Assembly: GCF_041530365.1 (NCBI RefSeq)
Contig: NZ_CP168034.1
Coordinates: forward strand, 1,860,001 to 1,924,000
Length of the DNA stretch: 64,000 nucleotides
DNA from: Capnocytophaga sp. ARDL2
Lineage (GTDB): Bacteria; Bacteroidota; Bacteroidia; Flavobacteriales; Flavobacteriaceae
Reading direction: 5' to 3'
Shown here: positions 35,943-45,822 of the stretch, piece by piece
Layout of the letters: each line of letters opens with the position of its first letter
Position numbering within the stretch: the stretch's first letter is position 1
Notes under the pieces: model-generated
What the model saw: only the letters and a program-made list of their open reading frames with translations
Told to the model about the DNA's origin: nothing
Database searches by the model: none
Position numbers and translations under genes: made by a program

Positions 35943-37121
35943 TTAGCATTTTTCGATAACAATAGCAGAAGCTCCACCACCTCCATTACAGATAGCAGCT
36001 GCACCGATTTTACCATTGTTTTGCTCCAATACATTGATCAATGTTACGATGATACGAGCTCCTGAACATCCAAGTGGGTGTCCTAATGCTACAGCTCCAC
36101 CGTTTACATTTACTTTATTTGCATCAATATTCAACAATTTTGTATTGGCGATTCCTACTACTGAAAAAGCTTCGTTGAACTCAAAGAAATCTACCTCATC
36201 GATAGAAACTCCCGCTTTTTTCAATGCTACTGGCAATGCTTTTGCAGGAGCTGTAGTAAACCATTTTGGCTCTTGAGCAGCATCTGCATAGCCTTTGATG
36301 TATGCCAATGGTTTCAATCCTAATTCGTTTGCTTTTTCTTCGCTCATCATTACCAATGCAGCCGCACCGTCGTTGATTGTAGAAGCGTTAGCCGCTGTTA
36401 CCGTACCTTCTTTTGTAAATACAGCTTTCAATGTAGGGATTTTATCCAATTTTACATTGGTGTATTCCTCATCTTTTGTTACCAAAACTGGCTCTCCTTT
36501 TCTTTGAGGAACTGGTACAGGTACTACTTCGTTGTCAAATTTTCCAGCTTCCCATGCCGCTGCAGATTTTTTGTATGAATCGATAGCAAAATTATCTTGC
36601 TCTTCTCTTGAAATGTTGTGTTCAGAAGCACAAAGATCAGCACAAACTCCCATTGCATTTCCGTCGTAAGCGTCTGTCAAACCATCTTTTTGCATACCAT
36701 CAACAAATGTTGTAGGTCCAAATTTAGTACCACCTCTCAAATGTGCATAGTGAGGAATCAAACTCATGTTTTCCATACCACCAGCAACCACGATGTCAGC
36801 ATCACCAGCCATAATCGCTTGAGCTCCTTGCATCACGGCTTTCATACCTGATGCACACACTTTATTTACCGTAGTCGAAGGAACATTGTTTGACAAACCA
36901 GCCAAAATTGCTGCTTGTCTTGCAGGTGCTTGTCCCACGCCCGCTTGAACCACATTACCCATCAAAACTTCGTCAACCAAATCTGGTTTCAAATTGATTT
37001 TTTCCAAAGCTCCTTTGATTGCAATGGCTCCCAATTGTGGTGCAGGTACTGTTGATAATGCTCCTAAAAAACTACCCATTGGTGTACGAGCAGCTGATAC
37101 TATTACTACTTTTTTACTCAT
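35943..37121 (-). CDS. Acetyl-CoA C-acyltransferase (thiolase)
   Basis: A 392-residue thiolase that condenses or cleaves acetyl-CoA units. The acyl-accepting Cys is in VNKVCASGMKAVMQGAQ near residue 89. The active-site His is in GGAVALGHPLGCSGARI near 349, and the second Cys is in AAICNGGGGASAIVIE. The degradative (FadA) or biosynthetic (AtoB/PhaA) use cannot be decided from sequence; the pattern is closest to acetyl-CoA acetyltransferases. Monocistronic, with hairpins on both sides. Confidence 0.94.
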   Translation of the reverse strand: MSKKVVIVSAARTPMGSFLGALSTVPAPQLGAIAIKGALEKINLKPDLVDEVLMGNVVQAGVGQAPARQAAILAGLSNNVPSTTVNKVCASGMKAVMQGAQAIMAGDADIVVAGGMENMSLIPHYAHLRGGTKFGPTTFVDGMQKDGLTDAYDGNAMGVCADLCASEHNISREEQDNFAIDSYKKSAAAWEAGKFDNEVVPVPVPQRKGEPVLVTKDEEYTNVKLDKIPTLKAVFTKEGTVTAANASTINDGAAALVMMSEEKANELGLKPLAYIKGYADAAQEPKWFTTAPAKALPVALKKAGVSIDEVDFFEFNEAFSVVGIANTKLLNIDANKVNVNGGAVALGHPLGCSGARIIVTLINVLEQNNGKIGAAAICNGGGGASAIVIEKC

Positions 37122-37181
37122 TTTATGTATTGTTTTTTATTTTCTTACGATTGCGAAGATACGAAATTTTGTATTATGTAT

Positions 37182-37226
37182 AAAAACTAAGTACAAAGAT
37201 ATCTATGATACTTTGTACTTAGTTTT
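37182..37226 (-). terminator. Strong terminator of the isomerase operon
   Basis: Near-perfect stem of about 20 bp with a one-base bulge; arms read ACTAAGTACAAAG and CTTTGTACTTAGT, with a T run on the minus-strand side. It lies after the third isomerase gene (stop 37265) and before thiolase. Confidence 0.85.
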
Positions 37227-37264
37227 TTCTTTTATAAAACATTTTTTGTTTTCAATCAAATCAA

Positions 37265-38338
37265 TTATTTTACAATCTGAATCAAAAACACTAAAGGAGT
37301 ATTTGGTGGAATTACATTTCCAGAGCCATTTTCTCCATAAGCTAAATGTGCTGGAATAAATACATAGGCTTTGTCATTGTAGTTTAATTGCTCAATTCCT
37401 TCGATAAATCCCGGAATCAAACCTTGTTTTTCTCCGTATTTAAAAGGAAATGGTTCATATCCTCCTTGCATTTCACGTGCATTTACATACTGATTGTTTT
37501 GTTTTGCAATGTCAACGATATTACTATCAAACAATACACCGTTTTCAAAATATCCTGCATAATATACTTTGATTACATCACCTGGAGAAGGCTTTTCCCC
37601 TGTACCTTTTTCTGCAACATAGTAACTAACACCAGAAGACAATTTTGTTGCTTTTGCTTTGAAATCTTTCAATTCATTGGCAACTCTATCTGTCAATCCT
37701 TCCAAATCTTTTGCTGCTTTTACACTTTTTTCTTTTTGAACTTGTTGTTGTTTTGTAAATACTTTTGCTGCATCAAATTGTTTTGCTTCTTCGCCTACTC
37801 TGATGATTTTAACCGTTTTAATTACATCTTCCTGAACTATTTTGTTTACCACATCTTGACCTTCTACCACTTTTCCAAACACGGTGTGCATACCGTCTAA
37901 ATGTGGAGTTTCTTTGTGAGTGATAAAAAATTGAGAACCATTAGTTCCAGGTCCAGCATTTGCCATAGACAAAATTCCAGCTCCGTCGTGTTTTAATGTT
38001 TCTACAATTTCGTCTTCAAATTGAAAACCTGGTCCTCCCATTCCACTTCCTTCTGGGTCTCCACCTTGAATCATAAAATCTGCAATCACTCGGTGAAATT
38101 TCAAACCGTCATAAAACGGAGTATTTTTATATTTTTCAGCTACCAAAGGATGCGTTCCTTCTGCCAAAGCTACAAAATTGGCAACTGTCATCGGTGTTTC
38201 TTTGTAAAACAACTCAGTAACTATTGTTCCTCGATTGGTTGTAAATTCGGCATACAAACCGTCTTTTAAATCATGATTTTTCTTACATGATACCATAAAT
38301 AGGGTAAAAATCCCTAATAATAACGCTAATTTTCTCAT
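37265..38338 (-). CDS. Lipoprotein peptidyl-prolyl isomerase, cyclophilin-FKBP fusion (third of operon)
   Basis: A 357-residue double isomerase. A lipoprotein signal ([16 protein letters not shown]) places it in the envelope. Residues about 30-185 are cyclophilin: [54 protein letters not shown]. Residues about 245-357 are [43 protein letters not shown] and [20 protein letters not shown]. The N-terminal domain shares long stretches with the gene just upstream, so the pair arose by duplication. Its start ATG shares one base with the stop of that gene, implying translational coupling. Confidence 0.92.
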   Translation of the reverse strand: MRKLALLLGIFTLFMVSCKKNHDLKDGLYAEFTTNRGTIVTELFYKETPMTVANFVALAEGTHPLVAEKYKNTPFYDGLKFHRVIADFMIQGGDPEGSGMGGPGFQFEDEIVETLKHDGAGILSMANAGPGTNGSQFFITHKETPHLDGMHTVFGKVVEGQDVVNKIVQEDVIKTVKIIRVGEEAKQFDAAKVFTKQQQVQKEKSVKAAKDLEGLTDRVANELKDFKAKATKLSSGVSYYVAEKGTGEKPSPGDVIKVYYAGYFENGVLFDSNIVDIAKQNNQYVNAREMQGGYEPFPFKYGEKQGLIPGFIEGIEQLNYNDKAYVFIPAHLAYGENGSGNVIPPNTPLVFLIQIVK

Positions 38339-39486
38339 TATTTTTTGATTATTTGAATTTCGAAATACAAGGTAGAATTTGGCGGAATAATTTTCATATC
38401 TCTATCTCCATATCCTATTTTACTTGGGATAATCAATAAAGCTTTGTCTCCGTAATTTAATTGATGAATTCCTTCCAAAAATCCAGGAATCAAACCGTCA
38501 TTTCTTCCATATTTAAAAGGAAAAGGTTCATATCCATTGTTGATTTTTCGTTTTGAATCAAATTTTTTATTTTCAGCAGCAACTACATCTACATTTGAAT
38601 CAAACAATGTTCCGTCAGACAAATATCCTGAATATGCAATCCAAACGTCTTCTCCATTTTTTGGTTTTACATTAGTTCCTTTTTCCAAAACTTTCATCTT
38701 CAAACCGGATGGACGTGCTACTAATTCACGTTCCATTTGTTCAAAATAATTTCTCTTTACAACTTCTTTTTTAGCCAATTCATCTTTGGTTATTGAATCT
38801 GAAATATTTGACAACCGTTTTGCCTCTTCTTTTAAAACTTCTCTTTTACTTTCCAATTTAGCTTTTTGTTCTGTAGCTTTTTTATCCATTGCTTCAAAAT
38901 GCTCTAAAAACACTTTTTCTGCCTTAAATTTTTCTGCTTTTTGTCCGACTCTTGTAATAATTACTTTTTTCATCACATCGTCTTGTTTGATAGCATCTAC
39001 CACTTCTTGTCCTTTCATTACAAAGCCAAAAACTGTGTGTTTTCCATCCAACCAAGGCGTTTCTTTGTGAGTGATAAAAAATTGTGAACCATTGGTTTTA
39101 GGGCCTGCATTTGCCATGGAAAGCACTCCCGCTTTGTCGTGTTTTAATTCTGGAACGATTTCGTCTGTAAAACGATATCCAGGATTTCCAGCTCCAGTAC
39201 CCGTTGGATCACCTCCTTGTATCATAAAATTGGCTATCACTCGGTGAAATTTCAATCCATCATAAAATGGTTTTCCTGCATATTTTGCTTCCACTTTTGG
39301 ATGATTTCCCTCTGCCAATGCCACAAAATTGGCAACTGTCATCGGAGTTTGCTCTGCTGTCAATTTTACAATAATATCTCCTTTTGTCGTTTGAAAAGTA
39401 GCATAAACCCCTTCTCCAAATTCTTTTTGTGCAAATGCACCAATGCTTGTTCCCAATGCCAAGCAAATCATAGCAATTTTTTTCAT
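38338..39486 (-). CDS. Secreted peptidyl-prolyl isomerase, cyclophilin-FKBP fusion (second of operon)
   Basis: A 382-residue paralogue of the gene that follows. Its signal is of the ordinary type ([20 protein letters not shown]) rather than a lipobox, so it is probably soluble in the periplasm. The cyclophilin domain ([39 protein letters not shown]) is joined by a long charged helix (about 195-255, rich in Lys and Glu) to an FKBP domain ([51 protein letters not shown]). Two catalytic domains of different folds in one chain may act on different prolines. It overlaps the gldI stop by 4 bases. Confidence 0.92.
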   Translation of the reverse strand: MKKIAMICLALGTSIGAFAQKEFGEGVYATFQTTKGDIIVKLTAEQTPMTVANFVALAEGNHPKVEAKYAGKPFYDGLKFHRVIANFMIQGGDPTGTGAGNPGYRFTDEIVPELKHDKAGVLSMANAGPKTNGSQFFITHKETPWLDGKHTVFGFVMKGQEVVDAIKQDDVMKKVIITRVGQKAEKFKAEKVFLEHFEAMDKKATEQKAKLESKREVLKEEAKRLSNISDSITKDELAKKEVVKRNYFEQMERELVARPSGLKMKVLEKGTNVKPKNGEDVWIAYSGYLSDGTLFDSNVDVVAAENKKFDSKRKINNGYEPFPFKYGRNDGLIPGFLEGIHQLNYGDKALLIIPSKIGYGDRDMKIIPPNSTLYFEIQIIKK

Positions 39487-40037
39487 TCGTTATTTTTTTT
39501 GATTGATTTTACTTTTATCGTCATTATAATAGGCGTGTTGGCACCTATTTTATTTTTATCTCCCACCGAACCATACGCCATAGTCGATGGCAACAAACAT
39601 TTGATTTCTTCGTTTGTTCTCATCCCCTTGACTGCATTTCGCAAACCTGATACCACTTCTTGTTTATCGACAACATATTCTTTAGGTTGCGTTTGTTGAA
39701 AATCATAAATCAGTTGATTTTCAAAGTTTTCTATTTTATAATCCAACTGCACTACATCGCCCGATTGGATTTTAATCGTGTCTTTTTCGTTTTTCTGAAT
39801 ATAACTAAACCAAAATCCGGCGGTAGATTCTTTGTATTGTAGTGTACTGTCTTTTTTGATATAATCCAAAATCAATTGTTCTTCCTCCGAAACAAATTCT
39901 TTATTTCGTTGGATAGATTCCTTTATATATTCACCCGAACTATAAGAAATAGGCTTTCTTGGTTGTTCTTTTTCTTTACAGGAAATAATACTCATCAAAG
40001 CAAAAATTACTGTAATTTTATAGGTAGTTTTTATCAT
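39483..40037 (-). CDS. gldI: Gliding-motility-associated FKBP-type isomerase GldI
   Basis: A 184-residue FKBP lipoprotein. Signal and lipobox are [19 protein letters not shown] (Cys near 20). The C-terminal FKBP domain carries [60 protein letters not shown] and [11 protein letters not shown]. In Flavobacterium johnsoniae GldI is needed for gliding and for the type IX secretion apparatus. It is the first gene of a three-isomerase operon. No other gld gene lies in the window, so the phenotype cannot be inferred. Naming rests on the length, lipobox and FKBP pattern; another lipoprotein FKBP is possible. Confidence 0.8.
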   Translation of the reverse strand: MIKTTYKITVIFALMSIISCKEKEQPRKPISYSSGEYIKESIQRNKEFVSEEEQLILDYIKKDSTLQYKESTAGFWFSYIQKNEKDTIKIQSGDVVQLDYKIENFENQLIYDFQQTQPKEYVVDKQEVVSGLRNAVKGMRTNEEIKCLLPSTMAYGSVGDKNKIGANTPIIMTIKVKSIKKNNE

Positions 40038-40167
40038 TGGTAAAAATAATTTCTTTGTTTATCAATTGCAAAAATAAAAGAATTATCATTAAATCATTTT
40101 AAATATCAACGAAATAAACATAAAAAACCTAGAAAATTTCACTATTTCCGAGGTTTTCCTTTAAAAT

Positions 40168-41229
40168 TTAATTACTTTTTTGTTCTTTGTTAAAATACAC
40201 CAAATAGTAATACATTTGACGCTCTTCGTCCCAACCTTTTTCCAAAAATTTTTCAGCAGATTCTGGATTTACAAAATCCAATTTGATTTGCACATTTGTA
40301 TCCAAGTTGATGACATTTTTGATCTTCTTTCTCATATCCGAAACGGCATTATTGGCAATTGGGAATGATGATAAATCTTCGATGCTGTATCTTTCGGCTC
40401 TATCGGTTTTATAATTTTTAAATTCGGCTCTAATATCCGGATTGTCAATAACTTCATTAATGAAATTATCCTCCTGAAACTCATCATTTTTTGCAAAATA
40501 ATTTACCGAACGGTTCATAAACATCACCTCTTCCTTTTTGTCTTCGGCAGGTAAAACCACATCTTTAGCAAAATCTTGAACAAACTTCAAATATTTTTTG
40601 GTTTTGAAATTTTCATCTTCAAAGGTATCTATCGAGAGGAAGTGTTCCAACCAGTAACGTGCATCGTAACGATTGCTATCTACAGACAAAATTTTGTATC
40701 CTTCTTCTTTCAAATAGTTGAAAATAATACATCCTTTGTCCAATTTTGACAAATTGATACCTTGTTGTAATATCATATCGAGATTTACCCCTTTTTCTTC
40801 AAATTGCAAAAAGTCTGATTTCAATTCGCTTTTAAAAATTCCAATTGCATCCACTTGCTGATTATCAATAGACAAATGCGTCAAATAGGTTACATAGACT
40901 TCACCGTTTTTGATGTGAGGATGATTGGATTGGTCAAATAAATGTTTGGTGATTTTTTTAGAAACCTCGTGAATCAAACTTGGATTGGCAAAAATTTCAT
41001 TAGCAAATTTGAACATTTCGTTGTATTCCAAATCCACATCATGTGCAAATTGGTAGTAATTTTCCTCTTTTTCTCTAAACGGTTTAAAGAAATATTCTTT
41101 CAACAATGGTGCAACCTCATCCGTCAAAGTAACAGGATTTTCCGAAAGAAAAAACTCTTCGTTTCTGCTTTTATTTCCTACTCTATGGATAGAAAGTGAT
41201 TCTATTTGCGTATTGAATAAATTAATCAT
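40168..41229 (-). CDS. Nucleoid-associated protein (NdpA/YejK family)
   Basis: A 353-residue protein of the 37-kDa nucleoid-associated family, which binds DNA in the compacted chromosome. Recognisable blocks are SIHRVGNKSRNEEFFLSE, YFFKPFREKEENYYQFAHDV, IGIFKSELKSDFLQFEEKG, KGCIIFNYLKEEGYKILSV and SNRYDARYWLEHFLSI. Family membership is inferred from overall length and the N-terminal pattern. It is monocistronic between the isomerase operon and the sigma factor. Confidence 0.82.
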   Translation of the reverse strand: MINLFNTQIESLSIHRVGNKSRNEEFFLSENPVTLTDEVAPLLKEYFFKPFREKEENYYQFAHDVDLEYNEMFKFANEIFANPSLIHEVSKKITKHLFDQSNHPHIKNGEVYVTYLTHLSIDNQQVDAIGIFKSELKSDFLQFEEKGVNLDMILQQGINLSKLDKGCIIFNYLKEEGYKILSVDSNRYDARYWLEHFLSIDTFEDENFKTKKYLKFVQDFAKDVVLPAEDKKEEVMFMNRSVNYFAKNDEFQEDNFINEVIDNPDIRAEFKNYKTDRAERYSIEDLSSFPIANNAVSDMRKKIKNVINLDTNVQIKLDFVNPESAEKFLEKGWDEERQMYYYLVYFNKEQKSN

Positions 41230-41381
41230 TTTTTGTTTTATTTTTTTAGTTTAAAAAATTAAAATTCAATAAGTTAAAAACATTTTCAACTATTAAAAAT
41301 GTTTAGCAAAGGTAAAATGAAAAGACGATAGATACAAATGAAAAACAGTTGCAGTTTAAAAATTATTTTCATATAAGAAAA

Positions 41382-41411
41382 AAAACTGCCCCAAAAAAAT
41401 CGAGCAGTTTT
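41382..41411 (-). terminator. Intrinsic terminator of rpoD
   Basis: 8-bp stem AAAACTGC/GCAGTTTT, 14-base loop, just after the sigma factor stop at 41441. Confidence 0.7.
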
Positions 41412-41440
41412 CAAAATAATTTAAATAAATATGGAAAAAC

Positions 41441-42304
41441 TTATCCTAAATATGTTTTCAAGATTTTACTTCTCGAAGTGTGTTTCAATCTCCTGATTGC
41501 TTTTTCTTTAATTTGTCGAACGCGTTCTCTTGTCAAATCGAAAGTTTCTCCGATTTCTTCCAAAGTCATTGCGTGTTGGTCTCCTAATCCAAAATACAAA
41601 CGTACTACATCGGCTTCACGAGGTGTCAATGTTTCCAATGCACGTTCGATTTCTGTACGCAACGATTCGTGAATCAATTCTCTATCTGGATTTGGTGATT
41701 CTCCACTACGCAATACGTCGTACAAATTTGAATCTTCTCCCTCCACCAACGGAGCATCCATAGACAAATGACGACCAGAGTTTTTCAACGACTCTTTTAC
41801 GTCGTTTACAGTCATATCCAATTCTTTAGCAATTTCTTCTGCTGAAGGCGGACGTTCGTGTGCTTGTTCTAACGATGCGTAAGTTTTATTGATTTTATTA
41901 ATCGAACCGATTTTATTTAAAGGCAATCGTACGATACGAGATTGCTCTGCCAATGCAGATAAAATCGACTGGCGAATCCACCATACAGCGTAGGAAATAA
42001 ATTTAAATCCACGTGTTTCATCAAATCTTTGAGCTGCTTTTATCAATCCTAAATTTCCTTCATTAATCAAATCGGGCAATGTCAACCCTTGATTTTGATA
42101 TTGTTTAGCAACTGACACTACAAAACGCAAATTGGCTTTTGTCAATTTTTCCAAAGCTCTTTGGTCACCTGCTTTTATGCGTTGTGCTAAATCTACTTCT
42201 TCGTCGGCTGTAATCAAATCTACTTTTCCTATTTCTTGCAGGTATTTGTCCAACGAAGCCGTTTCTCTATTGGTTACCTGTTTGGTAATTTTTAATTGTC
42301 TCAT
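41441..42304 (-). CDS. rpoD: Primary RNA polymerase sigma factor (RpoD/SigA)
   Basis: A 287-residue housekeeping sigma factor, of the short Bacteroidetes type that lacks a long region 1.1. Region 1.2 is [18 protein letters not shown], region 2 [20 protein letters not shown] and [20 protein letters not shown], with [19 protein letters not shown] for -10 recognition. Region 3 is [19 protein letters not shown], and region 4 is [16 protein letters not shown] with the [23 protein letters not shown]. Relatives direct transcription from TTTG-N19/20-TAnnTTTG promoters, which are abundant here. It is divergent from brnQ. Confidence 0.96.
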   Translation of the reverse strand: MRQLKITKQVTNRETASLDKYLQEIGKVDLITADEEVDLAQRIKAGDQRALEKLTKANLRFVVSVAKQYQNQGLTLPDLINEGNLGLIKAAQRFDETRGFKFISYAVWWIRQSILSALAEQSRIVRLPLNKIGSINKINKTYASLEQAHERPPSAEEIAKELDMTVNDVKESLKNSGRHLSMDAPLVEGEDSNLYDVLRSGESPNPDRELIHESLRTEIERALETLTPREADVVRLYFGLGDQHAMTLEEIGETFDLTRERVRQIKEKAIRRLKHTSRSKILKTYLG

Positions 42305-42429
42305 TGTGTTTTTTTCTACTTATATCTGAATCTTTACTTTGTTATACGACAAAATCGAAAAAATGTTACACTTTTTTGAATATTTTTTATTTTTTCCTAT
42401 CTTGTCATCTCGATTTAAAATTTAATTGT

Positions 42430-43710
42430 ATGAAAAAAATAAAACTTTCTATTGTTTTGCCCTTAGGATTAGCACTTTTTGCTATGTTTTTTGGTGCAGG
42501 AAATCTCATATTACCTCCTTTTATTGGTATGCAAGTTACCGATCAATGGCTGTATGCACTAATTGGATTTACACTTACTGGCATTATAGCTCCTTTTTTA
42601 GGTGTATGGGTAGTGGCAAAAAATGGTATAGATTTTACTGATTTAGGAAAACATACCCATCCTAATATTGTGTGGACATTAGCCGCTGCAATTATTTGGT
42701 GTATAGGCCCTTTGGTTGCGATTCCTCGTACTGGTGCTACTACCTACGAAATAGCAATAAAACCTTTTGCACCTGAAATTTCTCCTACTATCGGAGCGAT
42801 TATTTTCTTTGTCATTACATTTTTATTATCATTATCTCCCTCAAGAATTGTGGACATTATTGGTAAAATACTCACTCCAGTTTTAGTAATTTTATTACTG
42901 ATACTCATATTTTTAGGCATCACCACTGGCTATAGTAATAGCATTAGCTCAATCATTACTCCTATTCAGAGTTTTCAATACAGCTTTATCGAAGGATACC
43001 AAACTCTGGATGTTATAGCTTCGGTTGTATTTGCAGGAATTATCATCTCATCACTAGTACATAAAGGCTATACAAGTATAAACGAAAGAGAAAAATCTGT
43101 TTTTTATGCAGGGATTATCGCTATTGTGTGTTTGTTTTTGATTTATGGAGGATTGATTTATATCGGAAGCCATTATCAAATAGAAGACATCACACGTACG
43201 GAATTGTTAATGAAAATTTCTTATGACATATTGGGAACTTACGGTAGCTATGCGATATCAATTGCTATAGCTTTGGCATGTTTTACTACAGCTATTGCAT
43301 TGACCGACGCTTTTGCTACATTTATGACAAGATTGACAAACAACAAAATTCCACGAATATTTTATCTGACCGTTTGTTGTTTGATTTCAACATATTTTGC
43401 AATAATGGGTGTAGATAATATCATCACCTATGCCGGAGGTTTATTGCTATTTGTATATCCAATAGCATTTGTAATGATATTGACTATTTTGTTTTTTGGA
43501 AGATTCATCAAATCAAAAATCCCATACAATACAGCAATCATCGTATGTGGATTGCTTTCTCTATGGAATCTAATCAATTCATTTTTAGACGAAAATCATT
43601 TATTAGTTAGCTCAAAAAATTACCTCCCACTCAATGATTTACAATTAGAATGGATTCTCCCATCATTTTTAGCGTTTGGGATTGGTGTATTATTAGATAA
43701 AAAGTTGTAA
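42430..43710 (+). CDS. brnQ: Branched-chain amino acid:cation symporter BrnQ
   Basis: A 426-residue LIVCS-family inner-membrane transporter with about 12 helices that imports Leu, Ile and Val. Opening GLALFAMFFGAGNLILPPFIG is the family signature. Also AAIIWCIGPLVAIPRTGATTYE, TDAFATFMTRL and ALIGFTLTGIIAPFLGV. The ATG at 42430 (MKKIKLSIVLPLGLA) is chosen; an upstream in-frame start at 42304 would add 42 residues unrelated to the family. The following nrnA-like gene starts 10 bases after its stop. Confidence 0.93.
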   Translation: MKKIKLSIVLPLGLALFAMFFGAGNLILPPFIGMQVTDQWLYALIGFTLTGIIAPFLGVWVVAKNGIDFTDLGKHTHPNIVWTLAAAIIWCIGPLVAIPRTGATTYEIAIKPFAPEISPTIGAIIFFVITFLLSLSPSRIVDIIGKILTPVLVILLLILIFLGITTGYSNSISSIITPIQSFQYSFIEGYQTLDVIASVVFAGIIISSLVHKGYTSINEREKSVFYAGIIAIVCLFLIYGGLIYIGSHYQIEDITRTELLMKISYDILGTYGSYAISIAIALACFTTAIALTDAFATFMTRLTNNKIPRIFYLTVCCLISTYFAIMGVDNIITYAGGLLLFVYPIAFVMILTILFFGRFIKSKIPYNTAIIVCGLLSLWNLINSFLDENHLLVSSKNYLPLNDLQLEWILPSFLAFGIGVLLDKKL

Positions 43711-43719
43711 TTTTACAGC

Positions 43720-44724
43720 ATGAATACAAATGATTATACTCAATTAAAAGATTTATTATCTCAACCAAAGAAAATTGCAATTATTCCTCATAGAAACCCC
43801 GATGGTGATGCCTTGGGTTCTTGCTTAGGATTGTATCATATACTTTGTCAACTCAATCATCAGGTTAGTGTAGTTTCGCCAAATGAATTTCCTGAATTTA
43901 TTGCTTGGCTACCTGATGCTGATAAAATCAAAATGTTTGAAAAAAACATTGATGAATGCCAACATATTTTATCTAATTCTGACATTATCTTTACTTTAGA
44001 TTTCAACGCTTTGCATCGTACAGGCGAACAAATGGAGTCGTATTTGCAATCGCTCGACAAAACGTTTGTCATGCTAGACCACCATCAAATGCCTGATGAT
44101 TACGCAACCTATACTCTATCGGATACGAGTTTTGGTTCAACTTGCGAGTTGCTATACAACTTTATAGTAAATCTTGGGTACAAAGATCTAATAAACAAAA
44201 CGGTTGGAACTTGTATCTACACAGGTATTGTTACAGATTCGGGGTCTTTTCGATTTGTAAAAACCACTGGAAACACTCATCGAGTGGTAGCCGAATTAAT
44301 TGATCTTGGAGTTGAAAACACAAATATTCACGATTTTCTTTCTTGTAATAGCTCTATCAGCAGATTACAATTGCTCAGTCGAGCTTTAAACAATTTGAAA
44401 ATCCTTCCATCAAAAGGTGTTGCTTATACTTATTTGACTCAAAAAGATTTGAATGAATGCAATTTCCAAAAGGGAGATACGGAAGGAATCGTCAATTATG
44501 GTTTATCATTAAAAGACATTCAGATGGCTGTTATTTTTATTGAAAATGAAAACGAAAGTGTTATCAAAATTTCGTTCCGTTCAAAAGGAGATTGTGATGT
44601 AAATAATTTTGCAAGATCTTATTTCAACGGTGGCGGACATATCAATGCCGCCGGAGGAAAATCTATGGAATCACTAACTGAAACTTTAGATAGATTTGAA
44701 AAAATCATAAATGAACGTTTTTAA
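43720..44724 (+). CDS. DHH-family oligoribonuclease/pAp phosphatase (NrnA-like)
   Basis: A 334-residue phosphoesterase that removes nucleotides from short RNA or hydrolyses pAp. The DHH domain holds IIPHRNPDGDALGSCLG (Asp ligands), FTLDFNALHRTG, LDHHQMPDDYATY (the DHH motif) and YTGIVTDSGSFRF. The C-terminal DHHA1 domain ends with VNNFARSYFNGGGHINAAGG, the nucleotide-binding GGGH. Typical length. It is followed by DUF493, DUF4290 and murA on the same strand, with small gaps, so an operon from brnQ through murA is likely. Confidence 0.92.
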   Translation: MNTNDYTQLKDLLSQPKKIAIIPHRNPDGDALGSCLGLYHILCQLNHQVSVVSPNEFPEFIAWLPDADKIKMFEKNIDECQHILSNSDIIFTLDFNALHRTGEQMESYLQSLDKTFVMLDHHQMPDDYATYTLSDTSFGSTCELLYNFIVNLGYKDLINKTVGTCIYTGIVTDSGSFRFVKTTGNTHRVVAELIDLGVENTNIHDFLSCNSSISRLQLLSRALNNLKILPSKGVAYTYLTQKDLNECNFQKGDTEGIVNYGLSLKDIQMAVIFIENENESVIKISFRSKGDCDVNNFARSYFNGGGHINAAGGKSMESLTETLDRFEKIINERF

Positions 44725-44745
44725 TTTTCTTTTAAATTAAACAAA

Positions 44746-45033
44746 ATGAATCAAGAAGCACAAGAATTTTATAGCAGATTGAAAGAAGAAATCGAAAAAT
44801 CTGTAACCAAATGGCCAGCGGAATATTTATATAAATTTATCGTACCTAATAAAAAGAAAAACATAGATACGATGAATAAAATATTTGATTGCACAGGTGC
44901 CGTAATTCAAACAAAATTATCAAAATCTGGCACTTACACTTCGTTTTCAATTAGTGTTTCTATGCCAAATGCAAACGAAATCATCAAAAAATATCAAGAG
45001 GTTTCTGTAATCGAAGGAATCGTATCTCTTTAA
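44746..45033 (+). CDS. DUF493-family protein
   Basis: A 95-residue soluble protein. WPAEYLYKFIVPNK, then VIQTKLSKSGTYTSFSISVSM and a final helix NANEIIKKYQEVSVIEGIVSL fit the ferredoxin-like DUF493/YbeD family, thought to be regulatory, with no established reaction. It lies 21 bases after the DHH gene and 15 bases before DUF4290. Confidence 0.85.
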   Translation: MNQEAQEFYSRLKEEIEKSVTKWPAEYLYKFIVPNKKKNIDTMNKIFDCTGAVIQTKLSKSGTYTSFSISVSMPNANEIIKKYQEVSVIEGIVSL

Positions 45034-45048
45034 TACTCTATTATATCT

Positions 45049-45822
45049 ATGAATAAAAAAGAAATTGTATCCAAATTAGAATATAATTCTCAACGACCAC
45101 CATTGATTTTGCCAGAATACGGTAGAATGTTTCAAAAAATGGTACAAAAAATCGCTCAAACTCCCGATAGAGAGGAAAGAAACAAGGCTGCTAAATATGC
45201 CATTGTCATCATGGGAGATTTAAACCCTCACTTGAGAAACATTCCAGAATATCAACACAAATTATGGGATCAATTGTTTGCAATGGCAGATTTTGATATC
45301 GATATAGACTCTCCTTTTGACATTCCGAGTAGAGAAAGTGTAAAAGTTGAGCCTGTTATGCTTGACTATCCACAACAAAAACCTAAATATAGATATTATG
45401 GAAACAATATCAAAGCCATGATAGACGAAGCTGTAAAATGGGAAGATAGCGAGAAAAAAGAAGGTTTGATTTGGACTATTGCCAATCACATGAAAAAATG
45501 TTACCTCAATTGGAACAAAGATACTGTGGATGATGAAACGATATTCAACCATTTATACGAATTATCTAATGGAAAAATCAATTTACTTGATGAAAATGAA
45601 ACTCTTTCTTCAGTACAGAAATTAATTCATGTTACTAAAAGACAAAGTAATAAAGCTACTTTTACTCCTCAAAATAGAAACCAAAATAGTACAAGTAGTT
45701 CAAATCAAAGCAATTATCAAGCAAATCAACGCAATCATCAAACCTATCGAAACAAAAAAAACAACAACAATCAAAACAATACTAATAGAAATTTTCACAC
45801 CAATAAGAACAAACAATCATAA
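45049..45822 (+). CDS. DUF4290 protein with an Asn/Gln-rich tail
   Basis: A 257-residue protein. Residues 1-205 are a DUF4290 domain (LEYNSQRPPLILPEYGRMFQ, YAIVIMGDLNPHLRNIPEYQ, HKLWDQLFAMADFDIDIDSP, GLIWTIANHMKKCYLNWNKD), conserved in Bacteroidetes with unknown function. The last about 50 residues are a low-complexity, basic Asn/Gln/Ser-rich tail, such as NQSNYQANQRNHQTYRNKKN. Its stop overlaps the murA start (TAATG), so the genes are coupled. Conserved linkage to murA suggests an envelope or growth role, but this is inference. Confidence 0.88.
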   Translation: MNKKEIVSKLEYNSQRPPLILPEYGRMFQKMVQKIAQTPDREERNKAAKYAIVIMGDLNPHLRNIPEYQHKLWDQLFAMADFDIDIDSPFDIPSRESVKVEPVMLDYPQQKPKYRYYGNNIKAMIDEAVKWEDSEKKEGLIWTIANHMKKCYLNWNKDTVDDETIFNHLYELSNGKINLLDENETLSSVQKLIHVTKRQSNKATFTPQNRNQNSTSSSNQSNYQANQRNHQTYRNKKNNNNQNNTNRNFHTNKNKQS

